26,101 bases of DNA. Origin: S141-55 sp964422065 (GTDB taxonomy: Bacteria > Hydrothermota > Hydrothermia > WGAB01). The notes under the pieces are model-generated. The model did not search any database and was not told the DNA's origin. It saw only the letters and a program-made list of their open reading frames with translations. How positions within the stretch are numbered: position 1 is the stretch's first letter; the number at the start of each line of letters is the position of its first letter. Position numbers and translations under genes: made by a program. This document shows positions 15,593-22,446 of this stretch, in pieces. The DNA is taken from assembly GCA_964422065.1 (NCBI GenBank), contig CAYQZW010000012.1, forward strand, positions 1-26,101. The letters are read 5' to 3'.

Positions 15593-16839
15593 GGTTCCTC
15601 ACCTCCGGGAATTTGAGGGATCCAGAGCCGGAACCGGGTGCCTTCCCCCGGTCTGCTCTCCACGTCCACAGTCCCTCCATGGGCCTCTACGATTTTCCGG
15701 ACCCAAACGAGCCCGAGCCCACTCCCGGTACGTCGCGTTGTAAATCCAGGCCAGAAGATCTTTTTCAGGTGCTCCTCCGGAATGCCTTCGCCGGTATCCA
15801 CAACCTCCAGAACCCATCCCTTTCGTTGTTTCTCCGCACGCACCTTCACCCCGCCCTCCTGGGTTGCCTCCAGCGCGTTCTGAATCAGGTTATTCAGGGC
15901 TTGTTTCAAGAGTTCCGGATCTGCCCAAAGGGTCCCCTCATCGGCCTGGATGTGGAACTCAAGCCCCTTCTGCTGAAACGGCTCAGTCCACCAGGCCTTC
16001 AATGCCTGGAGGAGATCTCGAACACGCACAGGTTTGCGCTGGACGGCGACCGGGTTTCTCGCCTCCAGGAACCCCTCGACGCGTCGGGCCAAGGTGCGAA
16101 TCTCCTGGAGCAGGGTCTCCAAATACTGCTGTCGCTTCTTGGGGTCTTCTTCTGTAGACAACCGTTGGATTGCCAATGCCAACACATTCAAGGGATTTTT
16201 GATCTCGTGAGCAATCTCCTGGGCCATCTCGTGGAGGGCTTTATACCGCTCCTGTTCTGCCTCCAGCATCTGGATGCGCTGGGTTTGTTTCAATGTCTCC
16301 TGCCGGAGTCGCTCAATCACGCCAATCGCTACAATCAGGACCACTCCGAGGATCAAAAGAAAACTCAAGGTCTGGGAGAAGGTCCGTCGGGTCCATCGCT
16401 CCGTGAGGAAGTAGGGATACCCCAACACCAGGGTCTCGTGGGCATCCAAGGGGACCCGAATCTCCAGGACCGTGCCCAACGGGGTCGAAATCCTTCGGTA
16501 CCCCTCTGGGGTGGTCGGTGCGGGGACATCCAGAGGGAGAAACCCCTCAAAGGCGGATGCCCAAGCCTGGACCTGGCCCGCGGTGTCCAGCACCGCCACA
16601 TAGACCGCGGCCTCACTCCGGACTAAAACCTCCAGGAACGCGGTCCAAGTCGACTGCGGCATCCCCAGGAGGCTCGTAGAGACCAAAAATGCCCGAGTCT
16701 GGACCTCTTCCCGGGTGAACCGCTGGACTTCCCGTTCCAAGGTCCGGAGGTTCCATAGGGTTACGCCTACAAAGGCCAGGAGTAGGACTCCGCTTGCCCA
16801 TGCGAGGAACCTCCGTTGCCAACCCGTCGTCCGCATCAT
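15589..16839 (-). CDS. Membrane sensor histidine kinase, partner of the NtrC-type regulator
   Basis: A 416-residue kinase with two membrane helices (about 11-30 and 154-176) enclosing a periplasmic sensing domain of about 120 residues that resembles a small single PAS/Cache-type fold. HisKA motif EIAHEIKNPLN gives His211 as phosphorylation site. The HATPase domain has N box NNLIQNALEA, G1 DTGEGIP and G2 GSGLGLVWV. The general type is ZraS/NtrB-like, consistent with its partner. The signal is unknown. Translation probably starts at the first of two adjacent ATGs, 6 bases after a perfect TATAAT and without a ribosome site, so a leaderless message is predicted. The response regulator start overlaps its stop. 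Confidence 0.94.
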   Translation of the reverse strand: MMRTTGWQRRFLAWASGVLLLAFVGVTLWNLRTLEREVQRFTREEVQTRAFLVSTSLLGMPQSTWTAFLEVLVRSEAAVYVAVLDTAGQVQAWASAFEGFLPLDVPAPTTPEGYRRISTPLGTVLEIRVPLDAHETLVLGYPYFLTERWTRRTFSQTLSFLLILGVVLIVAIGVIERLRQETLKQTQRIQMLEAEQERYKALHEMAQEIAHEIKNPLNVLALAIQRLSTEEDPKKRQQYLETLLQEIRTLARRVEGFLEARNPVAVQRKPVRVRDLLQALKAWWTEPFQQKGLEFHIQADEGTLWADPELLKQALNNLIQNALEATQEGGVKVRAEKQRKGWVLEVVDTGEGIPEEHLKKIFWPGFTTRRTGSGLGLVWVRKIVEAHGGTVDVESRPGEGTRFRLWIPQIPGGEEP

Positions 16840-16845
16840 TCAGGA

Positions 16846-16851
16846 ATTATA
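16846..16851 (-). promoter_or_regulatory. -10 box of the histidine kinase operon, predicted leaderless start
   Basis: TATAAT on the minus strand, then TCCTGA and the first ATG of the kinase: the same 6-base spacing as at mutS and the PorV-like gene. No ribosome site and no clear -35 box. The box sits between the stop of the barrel-like gene and the kinase start, so the kinase has its own promoter. Confidence 0.6.
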
Positions 16852-16857
16852 CGCCGA

Positions 16858-17919
16858 TCAGAAAAATGCACGGACACCCACGCCGAACCGCACCTCTTGA
16901 TAAGTCCAGTTGGGGTCGTTGGATACGTTCTGGAGGAGTCGGATGTCCATTTCTACCGTGCTGGAGCCGACCAGCCCTCGTTCCCAGGCCAACATCAAAG
17001 CCATCTGTCGGTCCTGCCGAAGACTCGCAGGCTCCGAGCCTGTCCCCTCCTCGACCACGACCCAGGGATAAGTCTTGATGAGAATATCGGTAGCCAGGCG
17101 TACTTGAGAACGCCAGGGAAGGTCCCAGGTTCCCGTGAGTTCTAATCCCAAGGTGTTCCGGCCATAAGGGGAATCAAAGAGTTCGAGATCCCCCAAGGCC
17201 CCCGCAGCAAAGCCCGTCCATAGGGTGTCCCCAAAGACCCGGGAATAGGTGAGGGCCAGGGCGATCTGGGTCCAGGGATCGGGATGCCATGTCTCGGTCC
17301 ATTGAATGCCAAGCCGAAGAATCTGTCGGGCGCTTGAGGCTGTGGGTTCATGGGGGAGGAAATGCCCACCGTGCGGCGGGAATGAGGGGGCTGTTGCCGA
17401 AGAGGCGGGATACGCTCGGAACCCAAGAATCGGGGAGACTGTTGAAGACCAGGGTCCTCTCCGTCGGAGGTGGGATCCGGAGATCTCGAACTCCCAAAAC
17501 TCATAAGCCGAGAGTTCCAGGTACACGCGGTGTCTTGCCTGCAATTGGAGACTTCCAAGGGGAGTACGCCAGGTGGACCATCCTGAAAGGTCCCAGTTCT
17601 GGGCGTCCGAAAATGATCCGGTGTAGAAGGTCGGTGCCACGCGGGCTCCCAGGGTCCACGTCCACCCTTGATACTCTACGCCAAACCCAGATGTGAATCC
17701 AAGCAACGTACTGTCTCCGGGGAGATAAGACATTCCGGAGCCTATAGCGAAAAGGCTGAGTCGGGGCTGGAGATCCCAGGTGACGTTCCAGTCCAGAGCC
17801 ATTCCCCATGCGGGCGAGCCCTCGGGTTGAGCAAAGAGGTTGTTGGTCTGTATCCCTTGAACGCGGATCCAGCCATGGGGGACCGAGTTCAGGGTCAAAA
17901 GAAGGAGAAGGGTATTCAT
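16858..17919 (-). CDS. Outer-membrane beta-barrel-like protein, unknown
   Basis: A 353-residue protein with a short hydrophobic N-terminus (MNTLLLLLTLNSVPHG) that may act as a signal peptide. Many short alternating strands rich in Trp, Tyr and Phe follow, such as WTWTLGARVAPTFYTG, LQLQARHRVYLELSAYEF and QIALALTYSRVFGDTLW. It ends in VRFGVGVRAFF; a terminal aromatic residue after an alternating strand is the classic outer-membrane insertion signal. No family was recognised; the pattern fits a 12-16 strand barrel. An AAGGAG ribosome site lies 9 bases upstream. It is separated from the upstream secreted protein by a strong terminator, so it needs its own promoter or read-through. Confidence 0.72.
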   Translation of the reverse strand: MNTLLLLLTLNSVPHGWIRVQGIQTNNLFAQPEGSPAWGMALDWNVTWDLQPRLSLFAIGSGMSYLPGDSTLLGFTSGFGVEYQGWTWTLGARVAPTFYTGSFSDAQNWDLSGWSTWRTPLGSLQLQARHRVYLELSAYEFWEFEISGSHLRRRGPWSSTVSPILGFRAYPASSATAPSFPPHGGHFLPHEPTASSARQILRLGIQWTETWHPDPWTQIALALTYSRVFGDTLWTGFAAGALGDLELFDSPYGRNTLGLELTGTWDLPWRSQVRLATDILIKTYPWVVVEEGTGSEPASLRQDRQMALMLAWERGLVGSSTVEMDIRLLQNVSNDPNWTYQEVRFGVGVRAFF

Positions 17920-17941
17920 TGTGGTTCGCTCCTTTTTGAGA

Positions 17942-17979
17942 TTTTAAAAGCGTGGGGAGGCCGAACGGCCTCCCCACGC
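17942..17979 (-). terminator. Strong intrinsic terminator after the Met/His-rich secreted protein gene
   Basis: A perfect 14-bp inverted repeat (17950-17963 and 17966-17979) with a 2-base centre is the strongest hairpin in the window. On the minus strand it is followed by TTTT and further A/T-rich bases, the form of a rho-independent terminator for the gene ending at 17997. On the plus strand it has no T-run, so it is directional. Confidence 0.85.
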
Positions 17980-17996
17980 GAAGTCCATGGTTAGGT

Positions 17997-18848
17997 TTAG
18001 CGTCCCGGATTCCCCATCATGCCACCGCCCCAGCCGTGCATCCCGCCGCGGCCCTGAGGCCCGTATCCACCGCCCATGTGGGGCATCATCCCGCCGTGCA
18101 TCATGCCCATGTGGGACCACATCGGCATCCCGGCTGCGTTCCGCAACTCAAGTCGGATCTGGAGCCGCTCATTCTCGACTTCACTGGCCATCAGAACCTT
18201 CTCATGGTCCCAGGTCGCCTCAAAACCAACCGCAACGATGGGATCTCCCACCTGCACCCGATCTCCAATGAACCATGTGGGGCCCAGCATCACCTTGACC
18301 TGCTCCTTCTCCGGGGTTTCCACCGTCGCGGTCATCATCGGATAGAAGCCTCGAGGCGGGGCTGTGACCGTAAGATCCACGACCTTCCCTTTGACCGTCT
18401 TCTGCGATTCCGAGGTCATCCGCCACTGGTGCCGTTGTGGCCCCGGCTCCACCCAGCAGGGGAAGCCATTGGCCTTCCGTAACTCAAGCCGTTCCTGATT
18501 CTGAAGGTCCACAACCTCACGCGCCATGAGGACGTTCTGGGGTCCCATCATCGTCCGGGAACCGACCACTTGAATTTTTTCTCCGGGTTTGAGGGTGAAG
18601 TTTTCGTCCACATACCAGCGCGGACCCAGGATCACGGTATATTGGGAACCATCCTCTGCCTTCAGATCCACCTCCACCATCGCACCCATGCCGTGATGTC
18701 CAGGGACCTCCCGGACTTCTACGATTTCTCCCTTGATCTGGACCTCGGTGTTGGGGTCATAGTAGGGCCCCATTTGGGCGGTAAGTAAGCCGAACACCAC
18801 CAAGAGTCCTGCCAGGGTTCCGATGCTTTTGCTTCTGATGCTTCTCAT
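17997..18848 (-). CDS. Exported protein with two tandem OB-like domains and a Met/His/Gly-rich tail, probable metal binder
   Basis: A 283-residue protein with a signal-like N-terminus (basic start, hydrophobic 9-24). Residues 36-132 and 150-244 are two copies of one domain: both run from KG(E/K)(I/V)V(E/D) through LGP.W and (V/A)VG to VLMA(R/S)EV and an LRL-type strand ending G(F/M)P.W. The repeated pattern suggests an OB-type barrel; I recall similar single domains in exported deltaproteobacterial proteins but know no function. Residues 245-283 hold nine Met and four His among glycines, typical of copper or silver binding tails. Ribosome site AAGGAGG lies 7 bases upstream. A strong terminator follows. 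A periplasmic copper- or other soft-metal-handling role is a plausible inference. Confidence 0.75.
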   Translation of the reverse strand: MRSIRSKSIGTLAGLLVVFGLLTAQMGPYYDPNTEVQIKGEIVEVREVPGHHGMGAMVEVDLKAEDGSQYTVILGPRWYVDENFTLKPGEKIQVVGSRTMMGPQNVLMAREVVDLQNQERLELRKANGFPCWVEPGPQRHQWRMTSESQKTVKGKVVDLTVTAPPRGFYPMMTATVETPEKEQVKVMLGPTWFIGDRVQVGDPIVAVGFEATWDHEKVLMASEVENERLQIRLELRNAAGMPMWSHMGMMHGGMMPHMGGGYGPQGRGGMHGWGGGMMGNPGR

Positions 18849-19335
18849 GGTTCAACCTCCTTTTGGGTTTTGAATCTGATCTCCTGAAGTGCAACCCCTT
18901 TGCCAAACTCCCTTAAAGGCACATAAGGCTCTGGAAACCAATGAGATCCGGAACTTTTAACAAAGACCTCTTTCGACGAATTTCGTCGAAGTCCGCGAGG
19001 AGGTGGGAACATCCCGTCGACGGTTGCGGTCGAATCCTGAAAGTTTCAGCGAAACATCTTCACCGCGTTGGATACCCCTGATCTCTTCTTAAGTCACCAT
19101 GGAAGGCGCAGCATTTCCTATCTTGTCCCTCGTTCCTCCACCCCTGAACTCCGTTCCTTCCGTACGGAAACACATTCTCCGTGAAGGTCCTTGCTCTTTA
19201 ACAAGAATCCAAACTTCTCGGCACCCCGTCGATCACGATTCAAGAAGTTGACCCCAGACTTTGGAGCCCTTAAAATTCCCAAGTTAATTATCCTTTAATA
19301 GTTGAATTATTACAAAATAACATAGGAGGTGTTGA
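18849..19335. other. 487-bp gene-free region with several small palindromes
   Basis: This lies between divergent genes. No credible coding frame is visible. It contains TTCGACGA-ATT-TCGTCGAA (18972-18990), CTGAAA-G-TTTCAG (19037-19049) and the 12-bp palindrome TTCCGTACGGAA (19158-19169). The core GTCGA recurs near 18985, 19016, 19029 and 19228. The right end carries the promoter of the LVIVD gene. The rest may be operators, a small RNA or decayed DNA; the sequence does not decide. Confidence 0.5.
19248..19276 (+). promoter_or_regulatory. Promoter of the LVIVD surface protein gene
   Basis: TTGACC (19248-19253) and TAAAAT (19271-19276) with an exact 17-bp spacer. The transcript would have an A/T-rich leader of about 50 bases and an AGGAGGT ribosome site at 19324-19330. 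Confidence 0.65.
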
Positions 19336-21531
19336 ATGAAGAACATTGTAAGGGGTACAATCATCGCAATACTGGCATACACAACTCTGAATGCGTCCGA
19401 CTATGACTCCCTCAACGTCAGCTTTCTGGGGAACTGGCCTTACGGGTACTCATGGGCTGTTTCTGCGGATACCCTGATGAATATTGGGTTTAGTGGAAGC
19501 GGTGGGGCGGTCCTCTTAATCGACCTTTCCACGATGGAACAACTCTCGGACATCCGAACCCGTGGGCGTGTCTTGGACATCTTTTCTGATCCTTTGGACT
19601 CCATCCTCTATATCGCGGCGGACTCCCGTGGAGTGGAAATTTGGGATGTCTCCGACCCCACGAATCCCACACGTCTCTCAAGTTACCAGACCCCCGGAAC
19701 CCCCTATGGGGTATTCAAAGATCAGAACAACCCTTATCTCTACGTTGCAGATGGGGACAATCAGCTCTTGATTTTGGATGTTTCGGATCCAACCAACCCT
19801 GTACAAATTGGGCATGGATTCTCCGGTTCGACCCCGATTTTTGCCAAGGACGTATATGCAAAAGATGGGTATGTGTACCTTGTGGGGCGGCCTATTCTCG
19901 GGGGCGCGCTTCGGGTCTTTAATGTCTCTAATCCAGCAGCCCCTCTCCAGGTTGCCTCAGCATTTGATGTTGCACGGTTTACCGACATCACCATCCAGGA
20001 CACCCTGGCTTTGATCTCCGCATACCCCTTTGCAACGTACGGGGGTGTATATATCGTCAACATCTCGAATCCTCTTTCCCCACAACTCTTGAGTATCGCC
20101 GATACGCTCATGCCATATGAAGGGGAATACACCGGTGCAGCTCTGCTTGGGAATACGCTGTTCGCGGCAAAAAGTAACACGCTCGTCGTTCTGGACCTCT
20201 CGGATCCGTTGAATCCTGTGATGCTCAACGATTCTACCGGGATTCCTGCGTACAAAGTGTTCCAGATGGGCAACATCTTCACGGCAGGGCTGGAAAAAGG
20301 ATTCCGAATGGTCCAAGTCTCCGATCCATCCTCTCCTGTCGTTGTCGGGGCATTCGATGCCCACGATGAGACGGGTCCGAACATCACCCAAACCTCCGGG
20401 CTTTGGGTCTTGGACACCACCTATGCTTTCCTCTCTTATCAGGGTCTCACCATCCTCGATATCTCAAACCCCTCTTACCCCGTATGTGTAGCAAATGACA
20501 CATCCATGTCCGTTGCGGACATTGACCTCTCTCCCCCCTATGCGTACACTGTTGGGGGACAGTCTTTTCAAATCCTCGATATCTCCGACCCCACGAACCC
20601 ACAAAAAATCGGCGCGTATTCCACAACGGATTCCAATGAGTCTTTCGTCTCTGTAGACGTTCAAGGCACCTATGCGTATGTCGGCACATACAACCACGGC
20701 TTGCGCATTCTGGACATCAGTGACCCCACGTCCCCATCTGAAGTGGGCGAGTACACCCCCTCATCTCCTTACCCCATTGACTTTGTAGATGTTAAGGTTC
20801 GAGGAAATTACGTTTACATCGCCCATCGTTTCGAGTCGAAAATCCGCGTGGTGGATGTGTCTGATCCCACCTCACCGGTGGAGGTCAGCACGGTCTATCT
20901 CGGGGCAACCCCGAATGAACTGTTCTTGACGGACACGTATCTGTATGCCGCGGGAACGAATGGGGGAATCTATATTGTGGACCTCAGCGATCCTGGTAAC
21001 CCTCAACTCGTCACAAATTTTGATCAGACTGCGGCCTGGGCAATCCACGGCTCGGGTCAGTTCCTTTATGTCTCCAATGCCTACGACGGAATCTCGGTCG
21101 TGGATATCTCCAATCCAACGGAACCGCAACTTGTCGGGTACTACGAAACCCCCACCTTTGTGAATGGTGTGTTTTCCAACGGGAAATACATCTATGCGAC
21201 CTGTGGGTTTGGCGGGTCCGCATTCCAAATTTACGAAAATTTATCCTGGGTCTCCGCTTCAGAGACTTCTCCCCCCTCGGCCTCCTCAAACGTCCGCTTA
21301 TACCCCACCCTCTCCGGAAATCTGGTACTCATCGTTCCTTCTCCCATGAGACTTTTCGTAAACATCTACGATGTGACGGGAAGGAGTCTCCTCTCCCTCG
21401 ATCGGTTCTTTACGCCCGGGAAACACACGCTCAAATTCGCGCCGACTACAAAAGGGGTCTACTTTTACACCATTCGGGCCCAAAATAGCACATCATCCAC
21501 TGTAGTCCAAAAGTTCATTTTGCTGAAGTAA
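19336..21531 (+). CDS. Secreted LVIVD-repeat protein with type IX secretion-like C-terminal sorting domain
   Basis: A 731-residue exported protein with signal peptide MKNIVRGTIIAILAYTTLNA. Residues about 50-640 contain at least twelve LVIVD-type repeats, each with a strand followed by a turn like LDISDPTNP (also VSDPTSP, ISNPTEP), every 40-60 residues. Such arrays fold as beta propellers and occur in surface proteins. Residues about 650-731 (VRLYP, NIYDVTGRSLLS, GKHTLKF, KGVYFYTIRAQ, QKFILLK) match the Ig-like C-terminal domain recognised by the type IX (Por) secretion system. The protein is therefore probably displayed on or released from the cell surface. Ligand and role are unknown. Base composition looks more AT-rich than neighbouring housekeeping genes, which could mean transfer. 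AGGAGGT precedes the start. Confidence 0.9.
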   Translation: MKNIVRGTIIAILAYTTLNASDYDSLNVSFLGNWPYGYSWAVSADTLMNIGFSGSGGAVLLIDLSTMEQLSDIRTRGRVLDIFSDPLDSILYIAADSRGVEIWDVSDPTNPTRLSSYQTPGTPYGVFKDQNNPYLYVADGDNQLLILDVSDPTNPVQIGHGFSGSTPIFAKDVYAKDGYVYLVGRPILGGALRVFNVSNPAAPLQVASAFDVARFTDITIQDTLALISAYPFATYGGVYIVNISNPLSPQLLSIADTLMPYEGEYTGAALLGNTLFAAKSNTLVVLDLSDPLNPVMLNDSTGIPAYKVFQMGNIFTAGLEKGFRMVQVSDPSSPVVVGAFDAHDETGPNITQTSGLWVLDTTYAFLSYQGLTILDISNPSYPVCVANDTSMSVADIDLSPPYAYTVGGQSFQILDISDPTNPQKIGAYSTTDSNESFVSVDVQGTYAYVGTYNHGLRILDISDPTSPSEVGEYTPSSPYPIDFVDVKVRGNYVYIAHRFESKIRVVDVSDPTSPVEVSTVYLGATPNELFLTDTYLYAAGTNGGIYIVDLSDPGNPQLVTNFDQTAAWAIHGSGQFLYVSNAYDGISVVDISNPTEPQLVGYYETPTFVNGVFSNGKYIYATCGFGGSAFQIYENLSWVSASETSPPSASSNVRLYPTLSGNLVLIVPSPMRLFVNIYDVTGRSLLSLDRFFTPGKHTLKFAPTTKGVYFYTIRAQNSTSSTVVQKFILLK

Positions 21532-21585
21532 CTCCAGGGTCTTCCAGGATCCGGTAGGGCTTTGGAGGCCGGAGTGTAGTGGCGT

Positions 21586-21689
21586 CCCCTCCTCATAAGG
21601 GGGGATCGGCAAAGTGAAATCAAACGGCTGAGCCGCCAACGCGAAGCGTTGTATTTCACGCCCTCGAGACCACCGAAGGCCTTGAGGCC
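21586..21689. repeat. Highly foldable intergenic element with a three-way junction
   Basis: Nested inverted repeats fill the gap after the LVIVD gene. GTGAAAT (21614-21620) pairs with ATTTCAC (21653-21659) and encloses two hairpins: CGGC-TGA-GCCG (21625-21635) and CAACGC-GAA-GCGTTG (21637-21651). Junction strands are 4, 1 and 1 bases. Flanking hairpins are CCCCT/AGGGG (21586-21602) and GGCC-TTGA-GGCC (21678-21689). The inner hairpin includes GCGAAGC, a known exceptionally stable DNA mini-hairpin. It could be a dispersed palindromic (REP/MITE-like) repeat, a terminator-like RNA or another structured RNA; no T-run follows. Confidence 0.6.
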
Positions 21690-21715
21690 CAGAAAGATTT
21701 CCAGAATTCCAGGGC

Positions 21716-21744
21716 TTGATTTCCGGGGAATACGGGCGTATAGA
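21716..21744 (+). promoter_or_regulatory. Promoter of the DJ-1/PfpI gene
   Basis: TTGATT (21716-21721) and TATAGA (21739-21744), 17-bp spacer, 30 bases before the ATG. An AAGGAGG ribosome site is at 21761-21767. It lies downstream of the foldable element, which would not be part of this transcript. Confidence 0.6.
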
Positions 21745-21773
21745 TTGGAGTACGTAAGGCAAGGAGGTGCTCC

Positions 21774-22352
21774 ATGGCCAAAAAGATCCTGATGTTGGTC
21801 GGCGATTACGCCGAGGACTATGAGGTGATGGTGCCGTTCCAGGCACTCCAGATGGTCGGGCACACGGTCCATGCGGTGTGTCCCGATAAAAAGGCGGGCG
21901 AGTTCATCCGGACGGCAGTCCATGACTTCGAAGGGGATCAGACCTATAGCGAGAAACGGGGACACAACTTTACCCTGAATTACACCTTTGATGAGGTAAA
22001 GCCGGAAGAGTACGATGCGCTGGTCATCCCGGGAGGTCGTGCGCCGGAATACATTCGATTGAACCCTCGAGTCCTTGAGATCGTCAAGCATTTTGCGGAG
22101 GCCCAAAAGCCGATTGCTGCGATCTGTCATGGCATCCAGGTCCTGACCGCGGCGGGTGTCGTCAAGGGGCGGAAGTTAACGGCCTACCCTGCCGTCGGAC
22201 CGGAGGTCCAGGCTGCAGGTGGCGAATATGTAGCGGTCCGAGTAGACCAGGCGGTTGTAGACGGCAATCTCGTGACGGCGCCGGCCTGGCCGGCCCACCC
22301 GGAGTGGCTCGCAAAATTCCTGGAGGTGCTGGGCACAAAGATCGAGCCGTAG
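21774..22352 (+). CDS. DJ-1/PfpI family protein
   Basis: A 192-residue single-domain protein of the DJ-1/PfpI superfamily. It has the N-terminal KKILMLVGDYAEDYE with the conserved Glu14 that hydrogen-bonds the nucleophile, YDALVIPGGRAPEYIR, and the elbow AAICHGIQVL with Cys118-His119. Members act as cysteine peptidase-like enzymes, glyoxalases or deglycases, or stress chaperones; in thermophiles the PfpI branch forms intracellular oligomers. The inserted stretch GDQTYSEKRGHNFTLNY is typical of the longer PfpI/YhbO-like members. It has its own promoter and strong ribosome site. Exact activity cannot be told from sequence. Confidence 0.93.
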   Translation: MAKKILMLVGDYAEDYEVMVPFQALQMVGHTVHAVCPDKKAGEFIRTAVHDFEGDQTYSEKRGHNFTLNYTFDEVKPEEYDALVIPGGRAPEYIRLNPRVLEIVKHFAEAQKPIAAICHGIQVLTAAGVVKGRKLTAYPAVGPEVQAAGGEYVAVRVDQAVVDGNLVTAPAWPAHPEWLAKFLEVLGTKIEP

Positions 22353-22446
22353 AGAAGGGGACATTTCACGAAGCATTCCGCCCCCTAAACACTTGCTCCG
22401 GGCCTGCCCCTGTTGAATAATTTGGGGCTGGGACGAGGATAATTGC

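Noticed and set aside
15580..16626. 348-residue plus-strand frame opposite the histidine kinase
   Set aside because: It is a shadow of the kinase gene, with no recognisable domain and no ribosome site considered convincing.
19010..19050. tRNA-like GGTCGAATCC segment
   Set aside because: It resembles a T-arm, but no acceptor stem, anticodon arm or D-arm of canonical form can be drawn around it.
21465..22130. 221-residue minus-strand frame across the foldable element and pfpI
   Set aside because: It is antisense to pfpI and passes through the palindromic element; no family resemblance.
22406..22427. GCCCC/GGGGC inverted repeat before the MFS gene as an operator or terminator
   Set aside because: Arms are only 5 bp around a long loop, with no T-run; could be chance in G/C-rich sequence.
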